DNA of 11,664 nt from an uncultured Prevotellaceae bacterium (GCA_937904375.1 CALDIG010000001.1:1-11664); one strand, 5' to 3'. Positions 1 through 7,011 are shown, counted from the first letter of the stretch. A program made the numbers and translations. Notes: generated by a model not told the origin, from the letters alone.

Positions 1-92
1 TTTTTGATAAATAATAAATAATTATCGTTTACTTTTTAAAGTGGACTCAGTAAATTATTATTCCATTGTCACCCAGATTTGGCTAAGTATCT
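1..92. other. Non-coding left edge downstream of the SUMF1-like gene
   Basis: A/T-rich sequence lying 3' of the lipoprotein gene. I find no convincing intrinsic terminator hairpin on the minus strand and no ORF. Positions 34-60 loosely resemble the terminal repeat of the foldback element at 3770-3952 (about 20 of 27 positions agree by eye), but no partner repeat is visible, so this is not called as an element. Confidence 0.4.
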
Positions 93-899
93 CTATTCTT
101 GAGGGGAGTAGTTAAGCGCGAGTCGTAAACCTATGTTAATGCTCCTTTTATTGGGGTACTCGTAATAACGAGATGCCACTCGAGACAATAAAACATTATT
201 ATTATAACTGCCACCACGAATCACGCGATTAGTGCCAGTGCTTGGACCAGTTGGGTTGGTCTGAGGCTCTGGGCTGTAAACTCCAGACCAGTCCATACAC
301 CATTCCGCCACATTGCCACTCATGTCATAAATGCCTAATTCATTAGGTGCCATTTTAGCAACGGGGTGATGTCGAGGCACGGGGTCGCCGCTGTTGTCGT
401 AAAACCACGCGACCTTAAGCGGGTCGTTACTCCCACTATAAAGGAATCCCTTGCTCAAGTTGCCGCCTCGGGCAGCATATTCCCATTCTGCTTCAGTAGG
501 CAACCGAAAATTCATTCCGGTCAATTCGTTCAGTTTCATCAAAAAGTTCATGCAGTCGTAATAGCTGATTGACTCAACAGGCTGCAATTTTCCTCTATCG
601 ACACTTGGTTTCCTGTCCAGAACTGCTTCCCACAACTCTTGTGTCACTTCGGTCTGCCCGATTAAAAATGTGGAAAGTGAGACTTGATGCGCTGGTTTGC
701 TATTGAACGCCTCGGTCTCATCATCATTAGTTCCCATAGTGAACGTGCCACCCTCTACTTTAATCATTTTGAACGACACGCCATTGACTGTAAAAGTCTG
801 AACGGCATCTGAGCCATACGTTGGCTCGTCATCATCCTTACCACAGGCCAATAACATCATTATTGGCACTAGTATCAACAAAAATAACGATTTCTTCAT
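93..899 (-). CDS. SUMF1/FGE-fold (formylglycine-generating-enzyme-like) surface lipoprotein
   Basis: This 268-residue protein is a predicted lipoprotein with a SUMF1-type domain. The signal peptide (1-18) ends in lipobox L16-L17-A18-C19. The residues after Cys19 are G-K-D-D-D-E, resembling the acidic lipoprotein export signal that sends Bacteroidetes lipoproteins to the cell surface. The domain spans about 40-262 and shows GGTFTMG (50-56), RLPTEAEWEYAARGG (132-146), GNVAEWC (195-201), RVIRGGSY (225-232) and NIGLRLA (255-261). The catalytic cysteine pair of true formylglycine-generating enzymes, expected shortly after the RGGSY motif, is absent: 233-250 has no cysteine, and Cys116 and Cys201 lie elsewhere. 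Sulfatase activation is therefore unlikely; binding or structural roles, as in GldK-like or other non-catalytic members, fit better. The ATG at 899 is preferred because the signal peptide starts there. It lies 29 bp after the MG2/plug-like gene and is probably cotranscribed with it. The fold is confident; the function is unknown. Confidence 0.9.
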   Translation of the reverse strand: MKKSLFLLILVPIMMLLACGKDDDEPTYGSDAVQTFTVNGVSFKMIKVEGGTFTMGTNDDETEAFNSKPAHQVSLSTFLIGQTEVTQELWEAVLDRKPSVDRGKLQPVESISYYDCMNFLMKLNELTGMNFRLPTEAEWEYAARGGNLSKGFLYSGSNDPLKVAWFYDNSGDPVPRHHPVAKMAPNELGIYDMSGNVAEWCMDWSGVYSPEPQTNPTGPSTGTNRVIRGGSYNNNVLLSRVASRYYEYPNKRSINIGLRLALNYSPQE

Positions 900-928
900 A
901 ACAATGTGATTTTATAAATTGTAATTGA

Positions 929-3565
929 TTATTTCTTTGTAATCTTCTTGGTTGCGTGGATGAGCTCGCCCGATTGGGTGATGCCCTCCACGGTGATAGT
1001 GTAACTGGTGCTTGTGGCATCATTGGTGTAAAAATTGAAGCGGGCTTGCTTGTTACCGTCGATGGCGACACTTGGACACCAGTAGAGAGTCTCACGCAAG
1101 TCGGTGCCCTCGCCAATGCCGTTGTCGCCAGTGTCGTAGCGTGGTGCATAGAACTCGGCAGGCATTTGGTAGCCGAAAGGCAAAAACTTTTTAATTGTAT
1201 AGTTTCGTTTACTTGAACCTTCTTCTGTACCATTTTTCAGGGTAATTCTCAAAATACCGCCAGCATAACTGGAGAAACCAGCCGAGGAACCAGGTGGAAT
1301 AAAGCTTACTTGCCTCACCCAGTTAAAGGGATACATTGACTGTAAGAGGTCATAGGCATCATCGCTAGCCGGACTTATAATAGAACTTCCTGAATTAGGA
1401 CCATTCCATCCAGTAACGGGAGAGCCGTCAACAAATATTCCCACTAGTTCACCTCGGTAAAATAACCCATTTTTTTTGATAATAATACCCATGAATTTTC
1501 TAATTGCAGAATCCCAAGAGTTTATATCCCATTTATCAAAGTATTTATAATCATAACCCCTAGATGCTAATAAGTCATAGACACTTTCAATCTTGCGGCG
1601 TTTCTTTCTTTCAACAACAATCTCATCAAGCATTACATGGGCAACTCCATCAATGAATTGTAATCTCTGTTTCTCGTTCTTTAAAAATGTTACTGCTAAT
1701 TTATCATCTAGTAACTGAGAGGAATCTATACAAGGTTTTAATACTTGAATATAGACTTGTTTGTCTCGATCAAGAGACAAAACGCCCTTACTTTTATCCT
1801 TTTGATTTGTTGCCTGCATAACAAACAAAGTGCTATCAGGAAAAGTTACATTATCAATCAACCATCTACCATTCACGTCGGTTGTAGTAAGGTTGCCAAA
1901 ACCAATTTTGGGAGCAATTATCTTAACGATAACATTCTCCAAAGGCTTGTCCCTCCACTCACTTTTGACTGTGCCGCTAAGCATTTGCCCTTGCTCGATT
2001 GGGAATTGTGGTGCCACACCTTTTCCCACAAGGGCGTGAGGCACGTCATATCGTCGCCAGCCTTGCGTCATCATGAGCATGTCGAGTTCTTTGCTGCGCT
2101 CGCTGCTTTCGAAATACCATGCGGGATTATTGATGCGCCCTTGCAGGTCGCTTTGTAGCAGCAGATTGGTGAAGATTGATGCTGTGCTGTCGGGAATTAT
2201 GGTGCGGTTGTCGGTGACACTTACCGCAAAATTTCCAGCAGCATCGCTAAATTCACTCAGGTCAACGCTTACTTGCACAAGTTCGCGGTTGTCATAACCC
2301 GTTTTGTCGCTACTGAGTTTTGCGATTGGCGCTTGCTTTCCTGTAACAAAGAACAGTCGCTCGCTTAGCATTCTGCCATTTTCATTCATCAGCAGAGCCT
2401 GAACAACTCCTGCCGCCAGGGTATCAGTCTCAATTGTCACATTGCCATTGCCTGTGGCGAGCAGATTTCCTCGTTGTTGCACTGCAATCGTTGCCGTGCT
2501 TTGCTGGCTGCCTTTTGCCTCAATTCTTACAGTTTTGTTATCTTGAGTAACTTGTAGCACAGTGACATCACTTCTCACTTGAGGAAAGTCAAAAGTCTTT
2601 TCCCCTAAATCCTCGCTTTGACAGATTGCTTGATAGGTCATCCCTGTTTGTGGTGTAAATTTTGCAAGCCCCATGCCATCGTGTGTGGTGGCGATGCTTC
2701 CTACTTTGTTGCCGTTGCCATCAACTATGTAGCCAGTTATGTCAATCGACTTGCCATTGCTGTCCATCGCCTTGAAGGTCATGCGGTTTTCAATGCCTGG
2801 CACAAGGTAACCACCCTCGGGATAGAAGCTCACATCGTAGGTTGTTGTGCTGCTTGATGGATATGTTATGTATTTAGCATGATTTCCATACTGCACCTTA
2901 AAGCACCCGTCAGGCAACTCCTTATTATTGACTTTAACGCTTAAATTATTCTTTCCACCAAGCCACTCTATTTTCCTGTCTCCAGGGAAATAACAATTGA
3001 AACTGCTGTATTCTCGCTTTTCACCAGTCTGAGCATTCACATATTGAAAATTAACTTTCAGGCTCTCTTTGCCTTTTCCCTTATTCTTCCATTCAAATTC
3101 ATAGTCAATCTTGCTGTTGATTGAAAACGAACTGACAATCTTCACTTTCTTCTTGAAAAAGTACTGCTCTCCCTGGTTCTGCATGAACAATGTATAGGCT
3201 GTGAGTGTGTATTCTCCCTCAGCGATTTTTGTTGGGTCAAGTGGCAAGTAGCCTTTAAACACACCATCTCGTTCCTTGATTTTTATGCGCATATCAACGG
3301 TGTTCATAGGGCTGATCAGTTCCACATAGACAAACTTGCTGGCGTCAACTGGCTGGTGATTCACCGCGTTGACCACAAAAGCACGAAGCCATATGGTGTC
3401 GCCCGTGATATAATAAGGCTTGTCGGTCATCACATGGATTTTCTCCTGAGGGTAGTTATATACCTGCCAGTCGAGATTCTGCTTCATCAAGTCAAAATCC
3501 TGCGCTTGACTACACATGACACACATAAGAGACAGAAACATATAGAGCAAATACTTTTTCATCAT
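929..3565 (-). CDS. Exported MG2-like / carboxypeptidase-regulatory / TonB-plug-like surface protein
   Basis: The protein has 878 residues from the ATG at 3565. The frame stays open to a TTG at 3574, but the ATG-ATG followed by KKYLLYMFLSL marks the signal peptide (cleavage near residue 22, after SQAQ), so 3565 or 3562 is the likely start. Visible parts are an MG2-like macroglobulin domain (about 43-143, with KIHVMTDKPYYITGDTIWLRA), a second beta-sandwich region with SFYPEGGYLVPG (246-257), a central segment with DNRTIIPDS (452-460) and TQGWRRYD (500-507), a carboxypeptidase-regulatory-like beta-sandwich (about 528-600), a TonB-plug-like region (about 645-780, with GIFVDGSPV), and a C-terminal sandwich (about 820-865, with ETLYWCP and FYTNDAT). 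No 22-strand barrel follows, so it is not a full TonB receptor. Related Bacteroidetes proteins are usually annotated by plug or MG2 domain only; their job is unknown. It likely acts in the periplasm or outer membrane. Base composition is uneven within the gene (see findings). Confidence 0.87.
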   Translation of the reverse strand: MMKKYLLYMFLSLMCVMCSQAQDFDLMKQNLDWQVYNYPQEKIHVMTDKPYYITGDTIWLRAFVVNAVNHQPVDASKFVYVELISPMNTVDMRIKIKERDGVFKGYLPLDPTKIAEGEYTLTAYTLFMQNQGEQYFFKKKVKIVSSFSINSKIDYEFEWKNKGKGKESLKVNFQYVNAQTGEKREYSSFNCYFPGDRKIEWLGGKNNLSVKVNNKELPDGCFKVQYGNHAKYITYPSSSTTTYDVSFYPEGGYLVPGIENRMTFKAMDSNGKSIDITGYIVDGNGNKVGSIATTHDGMGLAKFTPQTGMTYQAICQSEDLGEKTFDFPQVRSDVTVLQVTQDNKTVRIEAKGSQQSTATIAVQQRGNLLATGNGNVTIETDTLAAGVVQALLMNENGRMLSERLFFVTGKQAPIAKLSSDKTGYDNRELVQVSVDLSEFSDAAGNFAVSVTDNRTIIPDSTASIFTNLLLQSDLQGRINNPAWYFESSERSKELDMLMMTQGWRRYDVPHALVGKGVAPQFPIEQGQMLSGTVKSEWRDKPLENVIVKIIAPKIGFGNLTTTDVNGRWLIDNVTFPDSTLFVMQATNQKDKSKGVLSLDRDKQVYIQVLKPCIDSSQLLDDKLAVTFLKNEKQRLQFIDGVAHVMLDEIVVERKKRRKIESVYDLLASRGYDYKYFDKWDINSWDSAIRKFMGIIIKKNGLFYRGELVGIFVDGSPVTGWNGPNSGSSIISPASDDAYDLLQSMYPFNWVRQVSFIPPGSSAGFSSYAGGILRITLKNGTEEGSSKRNYTIKKFLPFGYQMPAEFYAPRYDTGDNGIGEGTDLRETLYWCPSVAIDGNKQARFNFYTNDATSTSYTITVEGITQSGELIHATKKITKK

Positions 3566-3613
3566 AAAAGTCAATTAAGAAGGTTAGACTATTATTTGTC
3601 TTTTAAACACCAT

Positions 3614-3662
3614 TTGTTAAGAAATACTGCATGGAAAAGCCCCAAAAAGCAAATCTTAACAA
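3614..3662 (-). repeat. 9-bp inverted repeat in the leader of the MG2/plug-like gene
   Basis: TTGTTAAGA at 3614-3622 is perfectly complementary to TCTTAACAA at 3654-3662, separated by 31 nt. It lies inside the predicted 5' untranslated leader, about 50 nt upstream of the start codon. The stem is A/T-rich and would be weak as RNA. It could equally be an operator for a dimeric regulator or chance. Confidence 0.35.
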
Positions 3663-3711
3663 GTTGTGTTTCTTGAATGGGCGTTAAACAATTTGTAGTT
3701 CATTAGCGATG

Positions 3712-3738
3712 CAAAGTTAATAATAAAAAATGAAACAA
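3712..3738 (-). promoter_or_regulatory. Bacteroidetes-type promoter for the surface-protein operon
   Basis: On the minus strand the -7 box TAACTTTG (3719-3712) matches the Bacteroidetes consensus TAnnTTTG exactly. A TTG (3738-3736) upstream could be the -33 element, but the 16-nt gap is a little short of the usual 19-21 nt. The start point would be near 3705, giving a leader of about 130-140 nt. Confidence 0.6.
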
Positions 3739-3769
3739 GAAAACGAGAGGAGAAGACAAGTGTTATGTT

Positions 3770-3952
3770 TTAAGGTGGGTTCTATAAATTAATTGAGATG
3801 GATTTTGATTTTATGTCGAGTAGATTTTTTCTTAAAGTTGAAGAATAGTAGCGGGCTACATTTCAAGAGTTTAAGTAAAAATATGCCGACAGAAAACAAA
3901 ATACAGCCAACACATATTATTACTTTTTCTTAATTTATAGAACCCACCTTAA
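3770..3952. mobile_element. MITE-like foldback element, 183 bp, 23-bp perfect terminal inverted repeats
   Basis: The left end (3770-3792) and right end (3930-3952) are perfect reverse complements over 23 bp: TTAAGGTGGGTTCTATAAAT plus TAA. Both outer ends are TTAA, which may be the duplicated target. The interior also pairs: 3802-3818 with 3888-3903, 3824-3836 with 3871-3883 (12 of 13), and GTAGC (3849-3853) with GCTAC (3856-3860) around a 2-nt apex. The right arm is about 13 nt longer, the extra bases lying near its outer end. No ORF of note lies inside. The architecture is that of a non-autonomous element mobilised by a transposase elsewhere; the parent family is not identifiable from here. 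An alternative duplication is AAGTGTTA at 3758-3765 and 3951-3958. Confidence 0.75.
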
Positions 3953-4012
3953 GTGTTAAGTGCCTCTCGACTGATAGGACTTCGCTTAAAATTTTGTCTA
4001 AATCCTTATAGA

Positions 4013-4082
4013 AGACATAAGAACATATCTGTTCATATTCTCCACAGAGTGAGGAGTTTATGTTTCTTATGTTCTTATGTCT
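4013..4082. repeat. Imperfect hairpin repeat with perfect 15-bp arms
   Basis: AGACATAAGAACATA (4013-4027) is perfectly complementary to TATGTTCTTATGTCT (4068-4082). The intervening sequence pairs again imperfectly, CATATTCTCC (4034-4043) with GGAGTTTATG (4053-4062), leaving a small apical loop. The right arm is also a degenerate tandem repeat of TTATGTT(T)C units (4058-4081). It starts 37 nt past the aminotransferase stop codon and could serve as a terminator or mRNA 3' end, but no U-run follows on the minus strand. It may instead be a dispersed REP-like repeat. Confidence 0.55.
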
Positions 4083-4118
4083 AAAAATGTGAAGTGTGTA
4101 GGTGCTCGGCTCTGGTGT

Positions 4119-5291
4119 TTATCTCATCGCGTTGATGATGCGGCGGGTGGCTTCTTCTACCACTGAGCGCTGTGTGGCGAGGTTGATGCGAATGAAGCCG
4201 TCGCCAGCCTTGCCGTACATGATGCCGTCGTTGACCATGACCTTGCCGTCGTCGAGGAGTTTCTTGGTGACCTCGGCGCTTGTCATGCCGGTGGGAGTGA
4301 CATCGATCCAGGCGAGGTAGGAGCCTTCCATAGGAGTGATGTGGAAGGCGGGCAGCTCTTTCTCCATCATCTCGCGCATGAGCGAGAAGTTGCCGGCAAT
4401 GTATTCGTTGAACTGCTCAATCCAGCTCTCGCCGTGGTTGTAGGCTGCCATAAATGCTTCGAGCCCGAAGGGGTTGATGGCGCACACCTGGTTGTCGATG
4501 AGCGCTTTGTTGATGTCGGCCTTGATGCGTGAGTTGCTGCTCACGATGAATGCCGCCTGCAATCCCGCGATGTTGAATGACTTGCTCGGCGAGCCGCAGG
4601 TCACGCAGTTGGCTTGCGCCTCCTGCGAGATAGAGGCGAAGGGTGTGTAATGCTCTCCCGGCATCATCATCTCGCAGTGAATCTCGTCGCTGACGACAGT
4701 CACGCCGTGCTTGAGGCACAGCTCGTTGACCTTGAGCAGCTCCTCTTTGCGCCACACTCGTCCCGCGGGGTTGTGAGGGTTGCAGAAGAGCAGGGTGTGG
4801 GTGTTGTCGTCGGCGAGAGCTTTGTCGAGGGCTTCGTAGTCGATAGAGTAGGAGTAGTCGTCTTTGTCATAGGAGAGTGGCACCTCGACGGGAGTGCATT
4901 TGTTGCTCTCGATGCAAGTGAAGAAGCAGTTGTAGATGGGAGTGAGAATTACCACATTCTCGCCAGGCTTGGTGCCTGCTTTGAGCACTGCGTCGATGGC
5001 TGGCACCACGCCGGTGGTGTATTCTATCCAATTGCGGTCGATGTGCCAGTTGTGGCGGCGGTCAAACCAGTTGATGATTGATGTGAAAAACTCTTCGGGC
5101 ACCTGTGCATATCCAAATACTCCATGCTCCAACCGTTGCTTGAGGGCATCCATGATGCATGGAGCCGCCTTGAAGTCCATGTCGGCAATCCACATGGGAA
5201 TTACGTCGTCGCTAGGGCACTGGTCCCATTTCACTGAGTGTGTGTGGCGACGGTCGATGATCTCGTCGAAATTGAATCTCTCGTTGTTCAT
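4119..5291 (-). CDS. patB: MalY/PatB family PLP-dependent C-S lyase (cystathionine beta-lyase) / aminotransferase
   Basis: The 390-residue length is full size for the MalY/PatB branch of fold-type I PLP enzymes. These cytoplasmic enzymes cleave C-S bonds of cystathionine or cysteine to give pyruvate, ammonia and a thiol, and some act as class II aminotransferases. The N-terminal RFNFDEIIDRR...VKWD and PMWIADMDF (32-40) are typical of the branch. Other motifs are PIYNCF (118-123), NPHNPAGRVW (171-180), SDEIH (201-205, Asp202 contacting the PLP ring nitrogen), SPSKSFNIAGL (234-244, Lys237 as Schiff-base lysine) and GFIRIN (365-370, Arg368 as the likely carboxylate-binding arginine). The gene is monocistronic, with its own -7 box at 5366-5373. 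The downstream hairpin repeat is its nearest candidate 3' end. The family is certain; the exact substrate is not, and the PatB symbol is by family only. Confidence 0.93.
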   Translation of the reverse strand: MNNERFNFDEIIDRRHTHSVKWDQCPSDDVIPMWIADMDFKAAPCIMDALKQRLEHGVFGYAQVPEEFFTSIINWFDRRHNWHIDRNWIEYTTGVVPAIDAVLKAGTKPGENVVILTPIYNCFFTCIESNKCTPVEVPLSYDKDDYSYSIDYEALDKALADDNTHTLLFCNPHNPAGRVWRKEELLKVNELCLKHGVTVVSDEIHCEMMMPGEHYTPFASISQEAQANCVTCGSPSKSFNIAGLQAAFIVSSNSRIKADINKALIDNQVCAINPFGLEAFMAAYNHGESWIEQFNEYIAGNFSLMREMMEKELPAFHITPMEGSYLAWIDVTPTGMTSAEVTKKLLDDGKVMVNDGIMYGKAGDGFIRINLATQRSVVEEATRRIINAMR

Positions 5292-5365
5292 TGTTATATT
5301 GCGGTTTATATTATAGTTTTTAAAGTAGGGGTGTAAGGTTTGTTTCGCTTAAAATTTATTTTCTG

Positions 5366-5373
5366 CAAAGTTA
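5366..5373 (-). promoter_or_regulatory. -7 box for the MalY/PatB gene
   Basis: The minus strand reads TAACTTTG at 5373-5366, an exact match to TAnnTTTG and identical to the -7 box of the surface-protein operon. No clear TTTG -33 element is seen 19-21 nt upstream. The predicted start near 5360 gives a leader of about 70 nt. Its position between the MATE stop and this gene argues that the two are separate transcription units. Confidence 0.5.
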
Positions 5374-5410
5374 ATGCTTTTATGGTTTATTGTGAAATAT
5401 TTTGAGAAGT

Positions 5411-6841
5411 TTAATTGCTTGAAATGACACTTTTTTTAGTCCATCGTCCAGACCATAGCCTGAAGAGGAAGATTGAGCCTCTCACCCACAGCTCGATGCA
5501 CATGGCAATCCACACGCCAATAAGCCCATAGGAAGGGGCTAGCAAGGCGGCAAGCGTGATGCGCACAATCCACATGCTGCCCAGGTTCATCACGCTGGGA
5601 ATGAGCGTGTCGCCGGCACCCACCATCACGCCGTAGCACACGATGGATGCCCCGAAAAGTGGCTCTGCCCACGCTTCGATGCGCAGACATTGCGCTCCGA
5701 GGTCAATAATGTCGTGCACCGGCGACATTATTGACATCATCTGTGGCGCGAAGACATACATCAGCACTCCTAAGGTGCCCATCGACAGCACTCCCAGCGT
5801 GACGGTGATGTGGGCAAACCGCTTGGAGAGGTCGCGGCGGCGTGCGCCAGTGCTTTGCCCCACCAGCGTGGTGGCTGCCTCGGCGAGTCCGTAGCCCGGC
5901 ATGTAGCACAGCCCTTCGGCGGTGACGGCAAAGGCGTTGGCTGCGATGGCGATGCTTCCCAGCGGTGCCACGATGACGGTGGTGGCGATATATGCTCCGC
6001 ACATCATCACTTGCTGCAAACCTATCGGGGAGCTGATTTTCACGGCTTTTCTCAGGCATTCTCTGGTGGGTGCGAAACTGCCTGTGGTGCCTTTGAGCTT
6101 CAAGTCTCTTGACTTGACTAGGAGGAAGTAGAGCATCATCAGGCAGGTCACCACCTCGGCGAGCACTGTGCCGAGGGCGGCACCCGTCACGCCCAGCCCC
6201 GCCCCTGGAATGTGGAAGGCATTGCCGGCGATGCTGATGTCGCGGCTGGGGAAGATGAGCAGGAAGTTGAACACCACATCGAGCACGCACATGAGAATGT
6301 TGAGCATCCCAGGCACTTTCATGTTGCCGCTGCTGCGCAACATTCCTCCCGCTAGGAGTTCTATTTCAAGGAACGGCAGGAACAGCGACAGGATGAAGAA
6401 ATAGCGCGACGCGTTGTGGCTGATGGCATCGCTGCCGCCGAGCCAGTGGGGCAGTGAGCCGCTGATGAGGCAGCCCACGAGAGCCATTGCCACGCTGAAG
6501 CTCATGCAGCACACCAGCGACTGCCGCAGCACGCTGCGGGCGTCGTTGCTGCGATTGGCGCCAATGAGATGTGTCACCTGCACGGTGAATCCCATCGCTG
6601 CAGCGCCGAGCAGTTCGCCAAAGAGCCACATCGAGGAGGACACGAGGCCTATTGATGCGCTGTCGTTGGTTCCAAGCCTTCCCACCATCGATGAGTCAAT
6701 ATACTGCATTATGATTATTGACAGATGCGCCAGGATAGTGGGGATGCTCAGGGCAACAGTAAGCTTGAGCTGCTGCTTCAATGTCATTGGAGCGCCAGTC
6801 TTTATCATGTCGATAAGCTTATCTTTGCCTGCGGATGCCAT
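5411..6841 (-). CDS. MATE family efflux transporter
   Basis: The 476-residue length and roughly twelve hydrophobic segments fit the MATE family of inner-membrane cation/drug antiporters, which export drugs or metabolites using Na+ or H+ gradients. Family-typical stretches are SIPTILAHLSIIIMQYIDSS (32-51), MVGRLG (52-57), LRSSGNMKVPG (168-178), GVTGAALGTVLAE (217-229), and the second-half counterpart LAEAATTLVGQSTGA (319-333), showing the internal two-fold repeat. The ATG at 6841 is used; ATG codons for Met12 and Met19 are alternatives, since residues 1-18 precede the first helix and are hydrophilic. A near-consensus promoter lies 45-76 bp upstream. Substrate cannot be predicted. Nothing is truncated. 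No clear terminator separates it from the next gene. Confidence 0.95.
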   Translation of the reverse strand: MASAGKDKLIDMIKTGAPMTLKQQLKLTVALSIPTILAHLSIIIMQYIDSSMVGRLGTNDSASIGLVSSSMWLFGELLGAAAMGFTVQVTHLIGANRSNDARSVLRQSLVCCMSFSVAMALVGCLISGSLPHWLGGSDAISHNASRYFFILSLFLPFLEIELLAGGMLRSSGNMKVPGMLNILMCVLDVVFNFLLIFPSRDISIAGNAFHIPGAGLGVTGAALGTVLAEVVTCLMMLYFLLVKSRDLKLKGTTGSFAPTRECLRKAVKISSPIGLQQVMMCGAYIATTVIVAPLGSIAIAANAFAVTAEGLCYMPGYGLAEAATTLVGQSTGARRRDLSKRFAHITVTLGVLSMGTLGVLMYVFAPQMMSIMSPVHDIIDLGAQCLRIEAWAEPLFGASIVCYGVMVGAGDTLIPSVMNLGSMWIVRITLAALLAPSYGLIGVWIAMCIELWVRGSIFLFRLWSGRWTKKSVISSN

Positions 6842-6885
6842 AGTGGACTTTTAAATATATAATAAGGTGTAAAGAATCAAAGGTG

Positions 6886-6917
6886 CAAAAGTAATCAAAA
6901 AACTCGCGTCTCGCAAA
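6886..6917 (-). promoter_or_regulatory. Near-consensus Bacteroidetes promoter for the MATE gene
   Basis: On the minus strand a TTTG -33 element (6917-6914) is followed after 20 nt by TACTTTTG (6893-6886), matching TTTG-N19-21-TAnnTTTG in full. The predicted start near 6880 gives a leader of about 40 nt. It lies just past the porin gene's terminator, so the MATE gene is an independent unit. Confidence 0.75.
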
Positions 6918-6951
6918 TTATAGCACTTTTCTTTCCTTTTCGTCACGACAC

Positions 6952-6985
6952 AAAAAACCTCACACCCAAAGGCGTGAGGTTTTTT
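6952..6985 (-). terminator. Intrinsic terminator of the OmpA-family porin gene
   Basis: AAAAAACCTCAC (6952-6963) pairs perfectly with GTGAGGTTTTTT (6974-6985) around a 10-nt loop. Read on the minus strand, the stem ends in GTGAGG followed by six U residues, the form of a rho-independent terminator, about 27 nt past the porin stop codon. The A-tract on the other side makes it symmetric, so it could act on either strand. Confidence 0.88.
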
Positions 6986-7011
6986 TAGTCATTTAATTCT
7001 GTTAGTCAGAA

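Larger units (their letters stand above)
3575..4118. other. 544-bp intergenic region with two foldback repeats
   Basis: This is the only long non-coding stretch in the window. From right to left it holds a 15-bp-armed hairpin repeat (4013-4082), a MITE-like 183-bp foldback element (3770-3952), a Bacteroidetes-type promoter for the surface operon (-7 box at 3712-3719), and a transcribed leader of roughly 130 nt with a 9-bp inverted repeat (3614-3622 with 3654-3662). No credible ORF or RNA gene was seen. Confidence 0.8.

Noticed and set aside
34..60. Possible diverged terminal repeat resembling the end of the foldback element
   Set aside because: About 20 of 27 positions agree, but much of that is A/T. 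There is no partner repeat, and in the required orientation the element body would run into the SUMF1-like gene.
93..899. Annotation as an active formylglycine-generating (sulfatase-modifying) enzyme
   Set aside because: The catalytic cysteine pair is not present in the expected segment, and no sulfatase gene is nearby.
929..3565. Annotation as a complete TonB-dependent receptor
   Set aside because: Only a plug-like segment is present; the roughly 100 residues after it form a short C-terminal sandwich, far too little for a 22-strand barrel.
3566..3574. TTG at 3574 as start of the MG2/plug-like gene
   Set aside because: It only adds three residues before two consecutive ATG codons that lead directly into the signal peptide; ATG at 3565 or 3562 is the simpler choice.
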